Shown in pieces: positions 25,708-33,733 of a stretch of DNA of 42,840 nucleotides. The DNA is from Marinomonas fungiae (lineage in GTDB: Bacteria; Pseudomonadota; Gammaproteobacteria; Pseudomonadales; Marinomonadaceae). The position numbers were made by a program, and so were the translations under genes. Location: contig NZ_LIQF01000012.1 in assembly GCF_001418205.1 (NCBI RefSeq), positions 1-42,840 on the forward strand, given 5' to 3'. Every line of letters begins with the position of its first letter. The first letter of the stretch is position 1. The notes below the pieces were generated by a model. It was given only the letters and a program-made list of their open reading frames with translations. It had not been told where the DNA came from and searched no databases.

Positions 25708-26835
25708 ATGAGTAAACGTGATTATTATGAGGTGCTTGGAGTAAGCAAAGACGCGGATAAGAAGGACATTAAAAAAGCCTACCGCTCTTTAGCCAACAAG
25801 TACCATCCGGATAAAAACCCGGACAATCCAGAAGCACTGGATAAATTCAAAGAGATCGCTGAAGCCTACGAAGTGTTGTCTTCGGAAGATAAGCGTGCGG
25901 CCTATGATCGTTTTGGTCACGAAGGCGTGAATGGTCAAGGCGGCCACGGTGGCTTCGGTGGAGGCGCTGGCGGTTTCAGTGATATCTTCGGTGATGTGTT
26001 TGGTGATATTTTCGGCGGTGGTGGTGGCGGTCAAAGCCGTACTCGTCGTGGTTCGGACTTACGCTACACCCTTGAGTTGGATCTTGAGCAAGCGGTTTGG
26101 GGTTGTGAAGAAAAAATCCGTATTCCTACCGCGGTAGAGTGTGATAAGTGTGAAGGATCAGGTGCAAAACCTGGTACCAAGCCAACCACCTGTCCTACCT
26201 GTAATGGTGCTGGGCAAGTGCGTATGTCACAGGGCTTTTTCTCGGTACAGCAAACTTGTCCGCAATGTCATGGTCAAGGTCAGATTATCTCTGATCCTTG
26301 TACTTCATGTCATGGTCAAGGTCGTAAGCAAGAATACAAAACGCTTAATGTTAAGATCCCCGCAGGGGTTGATACGGGCGACCGTATCCGCCTAACGGGT
26401 GAAGGGGAAGCGGGCACGTTTGGTGGTCCACCAGGGGATCTGTTTGTTCAGGTGTCGGTGCGTTCGCACGCAATCTTTGAGCGAGATGGCGCTAACTTAT
26501 ATTGTGAAGTGCCGATCAGTTTTGCGACGGCTGCGTTGGGTGGTGAAATTGATGTACCGACCCTTGATGGTCGCGTGCGACTAAAAGTCACACCTGAGTG
26601 TCAAACAGGCAAGCTGTTCCGTCTCCGTAATAAAGGTGTGAAGCCTGTTCGTGGTGGCCCAGTAGGCGACTTGATCTGTAAGGTTGTGGTCGAAACACCA
26701 GTGAACCTAACCGATCGACAAAAAGAGCTGTTTAAAGAGTTGGCTGAGTCCATGGGGGAAAACTCCGACCATTCGCCAAAGCAGAAAAGCTGGTTTGACG
26801 GTGTGAAGCGCTTTTTTGAAGATATTAAAAAATAA
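25708..26835 (+). CDS. dnaJ: Molecular chaperone DnaJ (Hsp40)
   Basis: A 375-residue class I J-protein that delivers substrates to DnaK and stimulates its ATPase. In order: J domain (residues 1-70, with YHPDKNPDN containing the essential HPD), a Gly/Phe-rich linker (about 75-110), four zinc-finger repeats of CxxCxGxG type ([32 protein letters not shown]; about residues 145-205) and the C-terminal substrate domains. All key cysteines are present. It ends the heat-shock cluster; a strong terminator follows. Confidence 0.98.
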   Translation: MSKRDYYEVLGVSKDADKKDIKKAYRSLANKYHPDKNPDNPEALDKFKEIAEAYEVLSSEDKRAAYDRFGHEGVNGQGGHGGFGGGAGGFSDIFGDVFGDIFGGGGGGQSRTRRGSDLRYTLELDLEQAVWGCEEKIRIPTAVECDKCEGSGAKPGTKPTTCPTCNGAGQVRMSQGFFSVQQTCPQCHGQGQIISDPCTSCHGQGRKQEYKTLNVKIPAGVDTGDRIRLTGEGEAGTFGGPPGDLFVQVSVRSHAIFERDGANLYCEVPISFATAALGGEIDVPTLDGRVRLKVTPECQTGKLFRLRNKGVKPVRGGPVGDLICKVVVETPVNLTDRQKELFKELAESMGENSDHSPKQKSWFDGVKRFFEDIKK

Positions 26836-26861
26836 GCGCTCCTCGGTATTGTGAAGCTTGT

Positions 26862-26890
26862 AAAAGGAGCCTATGTTAGGCTCCTTTTTC
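26862..26890. terminator. Bidirectional terminator between dnaJ and udk
   Basis: A 12-bp stem AAAAGGAGCCTA / TAGGCTCCTTTT with loop TGT. T runs exist on both strands, so it can end dnaJ (+) and the convergent udk (-); its right arm overlaps the last codons of udk. Confidence 0.85.
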
Positions 26891-27484
26891 TATTAGTAGG
26901 CTCTCAATATAATGGCGCAACAAGTTGGCGGCATTGGTAAAGCTTGTGTTGTTAGGGATGATGAAATCGGCCTTATTGCGGATTTCGATGGTTTTCAAGG
27001 ATGCATGACGCACATGGCGCATATAACGACTGGTCACTTCGTTAACATTACGGCCACGTTCAGCAATATCACGTTTTAAGCGACGGACAATAGCGATGTC
27101 CATATCCGTGTCCACAAACAGTAGGTAGTCTACTGCATCGCGAATGGCTGGATCTTGAAACATCATATGACCTTCTACTAGCACGACTTTGGAAGGTTCC
27201 AAATTACGGTACCCAACACGTTTGTGTTGTGAATGATCGTAAACAGGTATTTCGTTGGGTTGCTGCTGATTTTTGCAGTTATGTATTGCCAAAGAGATAC
27301 TTTCTAAATCCAAAGAGTTAAGATCATCAAAATTGTAGACGTCCGGGTCGATGTTGCCGCAGCCTTTGTAGAAACTATCTTGGCAGATAACGGTCAACTT
27401 GCTTCCTAAGCCTTCTGCTAACAACGAGCACAGGCGGCTTTTACCGCTACCAGAAATACCGGTGATGCCGATTACGAGTGCCAT
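26876..27484 (-). CDS. udk: Uridine kinase
   Basis: A 202-residue P-loop kinase that phosphorylates uridine and cytidine in pyrimidine salvage. It carries Walker A GISGSGKS (residues 9-16), QDSFYK (near 35), NFDDLNSLD, PVYDHSQHKR, VVLVEGHMMF and FVDTDMDIAIVRRLKRDIAERGR, the last being the lid and base-contact region of the family. It is slightly shorter than the roughly 213-residue Escherichia coli enzyme. Convergent with dnaJ and sharing its terminator. Assignment to uridine kinase rather than a related kinase rests on these motifs. Confidence 0.88.
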   Translation of the reverse strand: MALVIGITGISGSGKSRLCSLLAEGLGSKLTVICQDSFYKGCGNIDPDVYNFDDLNSLDLESISLAIHNCKNQQQPNEIPVYDHSQHKRVGYRNLEPSKVVLVEGHMMFQDPAIRDAVDYLLFVDTDMDIAIVRRLKRDIAERGRNVNEVTSRYMRHVRHASLKTIEIRNKADFIIPNNTSFTNAANLLRHYIESLLIEKGA

Positions 27485-27614
27485 GAGCTACCTCAAGAAA
27501 AATGAATTTGCATTACGGGGTGGAAGAATTAGGATTTAATTGTATCAAAGAAGCGCAAAAATCGCTTATTGACTTACTGGTTAATGTTACAAAAAAAGAG
27601 TTCATAAAGAGATC

Positions 27615-28205
27615 ATGTGGAGTATTTATCCCGCGTTTAAAAAAATCGTTGTAAGTGTCTGCCTTGTCGCAGGTGTCGTTTGGGCAGCTGAGCCAGATAA
27701 CTCGACAACCAATGCTGCAGATTCGGTCGTTGCAGCACCAGAATTTTCAAAGGGGGCTGAATTATTTGGTATCCCCTTTAATGATTTGTCTAAAGCTGAA
27801 TTTGAGCAGCATCTCTCGAAAATGGGGTTAGAATCGTATCCTTCTTACCGACAGGGCGTGGCAAATTACAGTCTAGGTGCCACGGGTATTTTAGGTATTA
27901 AAGAGCTGACGGTTGTCTATAACCAGTATGACTTTGTTGAACGTGCGACTATGTCAGGTGTAGTAGAGGATCCTGCATTACGAGCGAAGCTTGGTACTGT
28001 GTTAGAGAAAAAATACGGCCCACCATCCGTGGGGTTTGTGCGTGACGGCTATGGCCGTGCGCGCTGGTTCTTGTCAGATGGTACCGAAATAGAGTTACAT
28101 AACACCACCTTTGATGTGTCAGTGATCTATATGGACCGTGTGCCTAAGCGCATTGCGCCTTCAGGTCGTATCGACGTAGAGGCCCTTCTTAAACGTAATC
28201 AGTAG
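27615..28205 (+). CDS. Predicted secreted protein of unknown function
   Basis: A 196-residue protein with a Sec signal peptide; FKKIVVSVCLVAGVVWAAE suggests cleavage after AWA, near residue 24-25. The mature part begins with a low-complexity Asn/Thr/Ala stretch, then ELFGIPFNDLSKAEFEQHL, a compact mixed alpha/beta domain of about 130 residues with GILGIKELTVVYNQYDFVERATM and EKKYGPPSVGF. I do not recognise a named family. It ends seven bases before the DUF3392 gene and is probably cotranscribed with it. Confidence 0.7.
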   Translation: MWSIYPAFKKIVVSVCLVAGVVWAAEPDNSTTNAADSVVAAPEFSKGAELFGIPFNDLSKAEFEQHLSKMGLESYPSYRQGVANYSLGATGILGIKELTVVYNQYDFVERATMSGVVEDPALRAKLGTVLEKKYGPPSVGFVRDGYGRARWFLSDGTEIELHNTTFDVSVIYMDRVPKRIAPSGRIDVEALLKRNQ

Positions 28206-28212
28206 TGTATTG

Positions 28213-28545
28213 ATGGACTTAATACTCAGTTTTAATATGGATATGGCGCACAAGTTGCGCCCCTACCTACAAGACATTTCCCTGGCATTGGTCGCAACCA
28301 TGTTGGTGATTTTCGGCGATCATGTGAACCGAACTCTCAAGCGGGCCGTGGCGAATTGGATGTTTATTGCCCGCATCGGTGCTTTTGTTCTAATGTGTAC
28401 CTTTGGTTATGGTTTGCTGACCTTATGGGGACAGCCATTGGTCTATTGGCTACTGACTCACCTTGATCCAAGCCTGCGTCCGATCACAATTCTATTCTGC
28501 TTCTGTTTACTGGGTGTTTTAGCGGAAAGAAAACGTTATTTATAA
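28213..28545 (+). CDS. DUF3392 small membrane protein
   Basis: A 110-residue inner-membrane protein with three predicted helices. The opening pattern KLRPYLQDISLALVATMLVIFGDHVNR, and FGYGLLTLW in the second helix, match DUF3392 proteins of marine gammaproteobacteria, to my recollection. The function is unknown. The frame has a TTG at 28210, but the ATG at 28213 is simpler. Neither has a good ribosome binding site, and coupling to the gene seven bases upstream may drive translation. Confidence 0.75.
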   Translation: MDLILSFNMDMAHKLRPYLQDISLALVATMLVIFGDHVNRTLKRAVANWMFIARIGAFVLMCTFGYGLLTLWGQPLVYWLLTHLDPSLRPITILFCFCLLGVLAERKRYL

Positions 28546-28574
28546 AAAAATTTAAGAAATTTTCATTCTTTTTT

Positions 28575-28589
28575 TGTATGTAAATTACG
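28575..28589. promoter_or_regulatory. HexR-like operator 1 upstream of gap
   Basis: TGTATGTAAATTACG matches the published HexR consensus TGTAATWWWATTACA at 12 of 15 positions by my alignment. HexR controls central carbon genes, including gap, in many gammaproteobacteria. Confidence 0.4.
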
Positions 28590-28610
28590 TAAATTTATGA
28601 GATTTAGATA

Positions 28611-28632
28611 GGGGTTTTCCCTCAAAAACCCC
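28611..28632. other. Hairpin upstream of gap
   Basis: GGGGTTTT / AAAACCCC with loop CCCTCA, an 8-bp perfect inverted repeat between the two HexR-like sites and 66 bases after the DUF3392 stop. It could be a weak terminator of the upstream pair. Confidence 0.45.
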
Positions 28633-28638
28633 AAATGT

Positions 28639-28653
28639 TGTTATTTAATAACA
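28639..28653. promoter_or_regulatory. HexR-like operator 2 upstream of gap
   Basis: TGTTATTTAATAACA is a palindrome apart from its centre base and matches the HexR consensus at 13 of 15 positions, the two mismatches being symmetrical. Confidence 0.45.
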
Positions 28654-28724
28654 TACTTCTGATAGTTACGTTGTTTTCATAAAATAACGCGCTAAACTCC
28701 CGTTTTTAATGGTTTTTTGTTGCC

Positions 28725-28753
28725 TTGTTACAATTTGATGTTAGTTCTATGAA
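28725..28753 (+). promoter_or_regulatory. Possible sigma-70 promoter of gap
   Basis: TTGTTA (28725-28730), 17-base spacer, TATGAA (28748-28753). Each hexamer matches at four of six positions. Confidence 0.4.
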
Positions 28754-28810
28754 TGGGTAGACTGCGCCCAAATTGATGTGAAAACGTTTGTTTTTCTCGG
28801 GGGCAGATAA

Positions 28811-30181
28811 ATGGCAAACACTTGGTTAGAAACGGTTTCCAAAGTTGAATCAATGATTCCTCTTTTGGGTAAGTTAGGTCGCGAACAGTCAGTAAAAGTT
28901 CAGCTAGCTGGACAAACTCTGATGTCCGATTCAGTCACTGGTTTGGTTGCATTGTTTGACCAATACCCAGCTGTAGATCTAGCGCGTGTGTATCAAGTGT
29001 TAGAGCAATTGATCGCAAATAAAACTGCAAACGTGGTGGTTGAACTTGAAGAAGCACTTGCGGACGCTGATATTGCGTCACTTGAAGGCTTCGCTCAAGC
29101 GGGTTCTGCAACACCGGTTGTGCTGTACGGTTTTGGTCGTATCGGACGTCTATTGACTCGCCGTATGTGTACTCTTGGCCACACAACTCCTGGCATGTGC
29201 TTAGCAGCAATTGTTGTTCGTAAAGCGGCGGATAATGATTTGGCTAAGCGTGCTAGCTTACTGAAATTTGACTCCGTTCATGGCACCTACGAAGGTGTTG
29301 TAAAAGCCGATGAGCAAAACTCTCAGCTAATCATCAACGGCCAGCCAGTTAAAGTAATCTACGCGTCAGATCCAAGCGAAGTTGACTACAAAGCACACGG
29401 TATCAACAACGCTCTGCTAGTGGATAACACTGGCCGCTGGCGTGATCACGATGGGCTAAGCGTTCATCTAGCTCGTCCTGGTATCGATCGCGTTGTTTTG
29501 ACGGCTCCTGGTAAACAAATGAAAAACATCGTATTCGGTGTTAACGATTCTGATATCCAGTCAAGTGATCAAATTCTATCTGCAGCGTCTTGTACGACAA
29601 ATGCGATTACTCCGATTCTGTCTGTACTTGAAGAAAAGTACGGCATTGAATCAGGTCACGTAGAAACAGTTCACGCTTACACGAACGACCAAAACCTAAT
29701 CGACAACGTTCACAAAGGTGATCGTCGCGGTCGTGCTGCAGCGATGAACATGGTCATGACAGAAACAGGTGCAGCGAAAGCCGTATCCAAAGCGATTCCT
29801 TCTCTTGAAGGCAAGCTAAGCGGTAGTGCAATCCGTGTTCCTGTGATTAATGTGTCGATTGCTGTTTTAAGCTTGAATCTAAAAGCGGCAACGTCAGTAG
29901 AAGAAATTAACGAAGTATTGAAGAAAGCTTCTGCAAGTGCGGCATTGACTGGCCAAATCGGTTACAGCGCTGAAGCCGATGCAGTAAGTTCAGACTTCAT
30001 CGGTAGTGAGCAGGCAGGTGTGCTGGATTCACTATCAACTAAAGTACGTGGTAACCAAGCGACTCTTTACGTTTGGTACGACAACGAATACGGCTACAGC
30101 TGCCAAGTAGTTCGCCTAATGGAAAAATTAGCGCAGATGGCTTTGGCTGATAGCAACGCTGTGGAAACTGCAGCGGCGTAA
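28811..30181 (+). CDS. gap: Glyceraldehyde-3-phosphate dehydrogenase, long form
   Basis: A 456-residue enzyme converting glyceraldehyde 3-phosphate and NAD(P)+ to 1,3-bisphosphoglycerate. An extra N-terminal domain of about 110 residues precedes the Rossmann fold (VLYGFGRIGRLLTRRM, near residue 104). The catalytic cysteine is C261 in SAASCTTNAITP, and HAYTNDQNLID and WYDNEYGYSCQVVRL are intact. Long forms of this type are known in Pseudomonas and other gammaproteobacteria and are often tied to gluconeogenesis; direction and cofactor are not readable here. GGGGGC lies before the ATG. HexR-like sites lie upstream and a strong terminator follows. Confidence 0.93.
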   Translation: MANTWLETVSKVESMIPLLGKLGREQSVKVQLAGQTLMSDSVTGLVALFDQYPAVDLARVYQVLEQLIANKTANVVVELEEALADADIASLEGFAQAGSATPVVLYGFGRIGRLLTRRMCTLGHTTPGMCLAAIVVRKAADNDLAKRASLLKFDSVHGTYEGVVKADEQNSQLIINGQPVKVIYASDPSEVDYKAHGINNALLVDNTGRWRDHDGLSVHLARPGIDRVVLTAPGKQMKNIVFGVNDSDIQSSDQILSAASCTTNAITPILSVLEEKYGIESGHVETVHAYTNDQNLIDNVHKGDRRGRAAAMNMVMTETGAAKAVSKAIPSLEGKLSGSAIRVPVINVSIAVLSLNLKAATSVEEINEVLKKASASAALTGQIGYSAEADAVSSDFIGSEQAGVLDSLSTKVRGNQATLYVWYDNEYGYSCQVVRLMEKLAQMALADSNAVETAAA

Positions 30182-30214
30182 TTGACCGGACACATTTAAG
30201 CATGTGTGTTAGTT

Positions 30215-30241
30215 CGGCGACCTTTGGTCGCCGTTTTTTTT
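30215..30241 (+). terminator. Terminator of gap
   Basis: Perfect 8-bp stem CGGCGACC / GGTCGCCG, loop TTT, followed by eight Ts. It lies 34 bases after the gap stop. Confidence 0.92.
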
Positions 30242-30290
30242 GCCTGAAGAAAAGTTGAAGATCAGTGTGTTCATCAAGGCATAAATTTGA

Positions 30291-30455
30291 GGCAAAAAAA
30301 ATCGGGCCATAAGCCCGATTAAAATAACTAGCAGTGTTGTGACGTGTGGCGCTCACCAACATCACAGTCTAATACATGGCTGTGGGGGCATGTATTAGAC
30401 GAGGCATCAACATCATGAAAGATGCCGATGTTTGGAAGCAGTACTACCAAAACAT
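30291..30455 (-). ncRNA. Candidate small RNA divergent from the GcvA-like regulator
   Basis: On the minus strand a terminator-like hairpin (ATCGGGC / GCCCGAT, 30301-30319) is followed by eight Ts, but no minus-strand gene lies upstream of it. About 50 bases before it is a perfect 12-bp stem (GTCTAATACATG / CATGTATTAGAC, 30367-30400). A possible promoter, TTGTGG-16-TAAAAT (30462-30489), would start a transcript near 30455. The 5' boundary is a guess. In Escherichia coli the small RNA GcvB is divergent from gcvA, the same arrangement. Confidence 0.35.
30367..30400. repeat. Perfect 12-bp inverted repeat
   Basis: GTCTAATACATG, ten-base loop GCTGTGGGGG, CATGTATTAGAC. It lies between gap and the LysR-type gene. 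It can be an RNA hairpin of the candidate small RNA or a DNA operator. Confidence 0.8.
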
Positions 30456-30538
30456 GTGGCCATTTTAATGGTTGGTTAAAATTCCACAAACGATATAAAC
30501 TGAGGTTTTGGATTAGCTCTACTAATGCAAGAGTCTCT

Positions 30539-31456
30539 ATGAATAAAGTCTCGTTACCATTTCTTCACACCTTTGTCGTGGCCGCTAAACACCTTAGTTT
30601 TACTAAAGCGGCACAGGAGCTGTTTTTAACGCAAGGCGCAGTAAGCCAGCAAATACGCCTTTTAGAACAGCGTTTAGGCTTTACTTTGTTTGTGCGCTAT
30701 CACCGTAGTTTAGAGCTGACGCCAATGGGCGCTAGGCTGGCGCTGCATCTGCGTCATATGTTCGCTGACTTAGATGGGCTTATCGAAGAGCTGCGTGAAG
30801 AACGCGACTCAACCATCATTACTTTGTCGGTCATGCCGTCCTTCGCTACGCGTTGGTTGATGCCACGCTTGGGACGTTTACAGGAACTTCATCCCGGCCT
30901 TCAATTGCGCATTCAAGCCAATGACCGTGAAGTGAATTTTACCCGTGATCGTATTGATGCCGCGATTGTACACAGTCATATTCACTCTGGTAGCGCCTAT
31001 ACCGTACCCTTGCTTCATGATCATGTTTTTCCGGTATGCAGCCCTGTATTTGCCGAACAGAATCAATTACGCATTCCAAAAGATCTCGCCCGTGTCCCTC
31101 TAATAAACGACGATTCTGAGTGGCGCTTTTTTAGCCCCTATGCAGAGTGGGAAGCTTGGCTGAGTAAAGCCGATGTGAAAGGAGCTAGGCCAAGTCGAGC
31201 GATCAGTTTTAACCGTGGTGATTTAGCCGTTCAAGCCGCGCTTTCAGGGCAAGGCGTTGCTTTAGGTCGAACGCCATTGGTGATGGATGATATTCGCGAA
31301 GGTCGATTATTGAAGCCTTTTGAGCAAGTGTATGACAATGGCCATGTCTATTTATTTGCCTGCCCCAATGAATATCGTGATCGTGAACCGATTCAGCAGG
31401 TGCTTAACTGGTTGCAGGAGGAGTGCCGTCTTTACATGGATGAAGCGTCACTTTAA
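30539..31456 (+). CDS. LysR-family transcriptional regulator, GcvA-like
   Basis: A 305-residue DNA-binding regulator. The helix-turn-helix lies at residues 5-64 (FLHTFVVAAKHLSFTKAAQELFLTQGAVSQQIRLLEQ split across it), followed by a periplasmic-binding-like effector domain beginning TIITLSVMPSFATRWLMPRL. This effector start and NRGDLAVQAALSGQGVALGR match the GcvA branch, which controls glycine cleavage in enterics. The reading frame opens at 30422, but the ATG at 30539 gives the normal LysR N-terminus. No gcv genes are nearby, so its target is unknown. It ends four bases from the convergent TSUP gene. Confidence 0.88.
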   Translation: MNKVSLPFLHTFVVAAKHLSFTKAAQELFLTQGAVSQQIRLLEQRLGFTLFVRYHRSLELTPMGARLALHLRHMFADLDGLIEELREERDSTIITLSVMPSFATRWLMPRLGRLQELHPGLQLRIQANDREVNFTRDRIDAAIVHSHIHSGSAYTVPLLHDHVFPVCSPVFAEQNQLRIPKDLARVPLINDDSEWRFFSPYAEWEAWLSKADVKGARPSRAISFNRGDLAVQAALSGQGVALGRTPLVMDDIREGRLLKPFEQVYDNGHVYLFACPNEYRDREPIQQVLNWLQEECRLYMDEASL

Positions 31457-31459
31457 AGG

Positions 31460-32227
31460 TTATGACGCAGTGAGTAGTTTAATGGAGAGGGCAATACACA
31501 TGAAAATCACCATTGGGCGAATCAAAGTACTGCCGCGGCTAATTACTAAACGTGAACCAATTTGGGCTCCAAGCCATTGTCCCAGTCCCATGATGAGGCC
31601 AATGCCCCACAATACATGACCAGTAAAACTGAATAAAATCAGAGACGATAAATTGCTGGTGGCGTTCAAAATTTTCGTATGAACCGTGGCGGAGATAATT
31701 GAGAAGCCCATAAGACAGATGAACGCAGTGGAGAAAAAAGCCCCTGTTCCTGGGCCGATTAAACCGTCGTAAAAGCCAATGGTAAAGCCTGCGAACAATG
31801 CAAATTGAGCCATACTGATGCGCACAAATTTGGCAATCATCGGCTGAATTTTGGGTAATAAATAAAAGAAGATAGCCACGGCAATTAAAATGGCAGGAAT
31901 CATCTTTATCAGTAAATTGCTATCAAGATAAGACACTAATATGGTACCGGCGAAGCTACCTAAAGCAGTCATAGCAATAGGAAAGCGCATCTCGGACAAA
32001 GAGACTTGTTTGGTTTTAACGAAGTGATAGGACGCGGACAGGGTGCCTGCACATCCCTGCAATTTATTGGTTGCAAGGGCTTCGAGTGGAGAAACGCCGG
32101 CGGCGATGAGCGCTGGCACTGTAATGAGGCCACCACCGCCCGCTATGGCGTCGATGAGTCCTGCAAAAAAGGCGATGAAGAATAGTGCAACGACTGTCCA
32201 CACTGATAAATCAGAGAACCACTCCAA
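31460..32227 (-). CDS. TSUP (TauE/SafE) family membrane permease
   Basis: A 255-residue membrane protein with about eight helices. The N-terminal FFAGLIDAIAGGGGLITVPALIAAGVSPLEALATNKLQG (residues about 20-58) is the TSUP hallmark, and GFYDGLIGPGTGAFF near residue 155 is its internal repeat. Members move sulfite, sulfoacetate, taurine-derived or other organosulfur anions across the inner membrane; the substrate here is not evident. It is convergent with the GcvA-like regulator gene and stands alone. Confidence 0.88.
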   Translation of the reverse strand: MEWFSDLSVWTVVALFFIAFFAGLIDAIAGGGGLITVPALIAAGVSPLEALATNKLQGCAGTLSASYHFVKTKQVSLSEMRFPIAMTALGSFAGTILVSYLDSNLLIKMIPAILIAVAIFFYLLPKIQPMIAKFVRISMAQFALFAGFTIGFYDGLIGPGTGAFFSTAFICLMGFSIISATVHTKILNATSNLSSLILFSFTGHVLWGIGLIMGLGQWLGAQIGSRLVISRGSTLIRPMVIFMCIALSIKLLTAS

Positions 32228-32415
32228 CTAAAGCTCCTTGTCTAAAAAAGTAATAGCATCCTCAGGGCATCTTACAGTATGTTTACATTATTAGGCTAGC
32301 CAACTTATTCAATGAGCATTACGTTACGTATTGCTACGTAGGTTTGCTTGAGGTTCATGGCTTAACTGGCTAACTTATGGAACTGATATCGGTTATTTTT
32401 TGAGGGATTGAATTG

Positions 32416-32700
32416 ATGGCTAAACAATACGCAGAAGTGCATCAAGATGATTTTATGAAGTTTGGTGGCGAGCGTCCTAGCTACCTTGATATTGAAGATG
32501 CCTTGCTGGCGCTGGGTGGGCACGGTGTGTCTGGTAATAACTTCAAAAAAGAAGCACTGAAAATGGCAGGCTGGACTGGCGGAGCATTGACGACTTATGC
32601 GCAACGCCCAGTGGTAGCAGCGAACGCATTTAACAAAATACGTGAGGGATTGGCTAAAGTGTCCAGTGCGGATGAGCTAAAAACGTATTTGAAAGGTTAG
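32416..32700 (+). CDS. Small soluble protein of unknown function
   Basis: A 94-residue protein with no signal peptide or membrane segment. It reads as three or four short helices with a glycine-rich turn (LGGHGVSGNN, near residues 34-43) and ends in a lysine/serine-rich helix. I do not recognise a family. The ATG at 32416 is preferred to an in-frame TTG at 32413 because TGAGGG at 32401-32406 is well spaced. An 11-base direct repeat (GGCTAACTTAT) occurs on both sides, at 32368 and 32742, and a strong hairpin follows. Confidence 0.65.
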   Translation: MAKQYAEVHQDDFMKFGGERPSYLDIEDALLALGGHGVSGNNFKKEALKMAGWTGGALTTYAQRPVVAANAFNKIREGLAKVSSADELKTYLKG

Positions 32701-32722
32701 GCAAAAGCGTCTGACAAGAGGA

Positions 32723-32759
32723 ACAATGTATAGGTTAGCAAGGCTAACTTATACATTGT
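32723..32759. terminator. Long hairpin between convergent genes
   Basis: ACAATGTATAGGTTAGC / GCTAACTTATACATTGT with loop AAG, a 17-bp stem with a single G-T wobble. It sits between the 94-residue gene (+) and the DUF501 gene (-). T-runs are short, but the stem is the longest in the window. Confidence 0.75.
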
Positions 32760-32768
32760 TTCTGTGAT

Positions 32769-33290
32769 TTATTTCATTTCGGCATCTGCAACGGCGCGGA
32801 TGCCATATTCTTCGTCAAGAATCTTCCCGATGATGTTGTCCCCAGCTAGATGGTGAGCATATTGCATATGCAGGCAACGGATTTGATCCCAGTTTTTGAT
32901 ACCGCCAATACCGAGTTCTTCGAACAGGTGTGTGAAGCCTTTTTGTTCGATGATTTGTTTGTGCTCATCGCTCATTGCGTCCCAGCGACGCTGCACATAG
33001 TCCTCGTGTGACTTGTGGTACGCTGCACGCAGCTCTTCATCGTCGCGGATGCGTTGTTCTAGTTCTTTTACAACCCCTTGGCTTTCGATACGTGCCAGCG
33101 CTTTGTCGATGGCGCTGCTAGACAGCCAGTACAAAGTTGGAAATGGCTGATCGAACACCCAAGTTTCCATTTCTAGAACTTGTGGTACGCCATTAGGTGA
33201 GTAGTGTGCAACGCTACGGATGCCGCTTGGTGTGCGGCCCAATTGCTGAGTAATGATGTCAATATCAGCTTGAGATAGGGTATTAGTCAT
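32769..33290 (-). CDS. DUF501 family protein
   Basis: A 173-residue soluble protein. The N-terminal part (IDIITQQLGRTPSGIRSVAHYSPNGVPQVLEME, then FPTLYWLSS near residue 51) and the paired helices with KALARIESQGVVKELEQRI match DUF501, a conserved family of unknown function. Part of the C-terminal region (GGIKNWDQIRCLHMQYAHHLAGDNIIGKILDEE) contains several histidines and a cysteine that could bind metal, which is speculative. It starts eight bases after the PilZ-like gene and is likely cotranscribed with it. Confidence 0.82.
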   Translation of the reverse strand: MTNTLSQADIDIITQQLGRTPSGIRSVAHYSPNGVPQVLEMETWVFDQPFPTLYWLSSSAIDKALARIESQGVVKELEQRIRDDEELRAAYHKSHEDYVQRRWDAMSDEHKQIIEQKGFTHLFEELGIGGIKNWDQIRCLHMQYAHHLAGDNIIGKILDEEYGIRAVADAEMK

Positions 33291-33298
33291 TAGGAGTT

Positions 33299-33733
33299 TT
33301 AAAGTGTGAAAGCTGGGAAGCTGGCAGCAAATTGTTTAATCCACTCCGCCGCAGCTTCGTTATAGTTTAAGCGCCGGCCCTGACTTTTTGCCTGTCGTCG
33401 ATAGTGCTCTATTTGCGAGAGCTGCTCGACCATTCGCACACAATAACAGTCGTCATTATTGGGGAATTCAATCGCGATGCGGTACTCTTCCTGCTCTTTG
33501 TCGCACCAAGCTATACGGCCCGTCACACAAAAATGCGGGTCGATTTCCTGTAATGTGATACGCACACAAGTGCCTGCTTGGTATGAGAGCGGCGCTAAAT
33601 AGGTAATGCCTACGAAGCCAATCCGATCCGTACCAACAGTTGGAAAAGACTGATCCTCGACAACCGTAATGTCTAAAGGTAAGTCTTTAGGATGTGCAAC
33701 AAATTCCATCGCAACAAGCCAGTTTTTGTTCAA
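33299..33733 (-). CDS. PilZ-like domain protein
   Basis: A 144-residue soluble protein. A beta-rich first part has TDRIGFVGITYLAPLSYQAGTCVRITL and GRIAWCDKEQEEYRIAIEF, which resembles the barrel of PilZ proteins; the C-terminal MVEQLSQIEHYRRQAKSQGRRLN and AAAEWIKQFAASFP is a conserved helical tail. The canonical RxxxR and D/NxSxxG c-di-GMP motifs are not clearly present, so ligand binding is uncertain. The open frame begins with TTG at 33733; an ATG at 33709 (MEFVAHPKDLPLDI) is an equally good start, and neither has a ribosome binding site. Confidence 0.65.
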   Translation of the reverse strand: MNKNWLVAMEFVAHPKDLPLDITVVEDQSFPTVGTDRIGFVGITYLAPLSYQAGTCVRITLQEIDPHFCVTGRIAWCDKEQEEYRIAIEFPNNDDCYCVRMVEQLSQIEHYRRQAKSQGRRLNYNEAAAEWIKQFAASFPAFTL

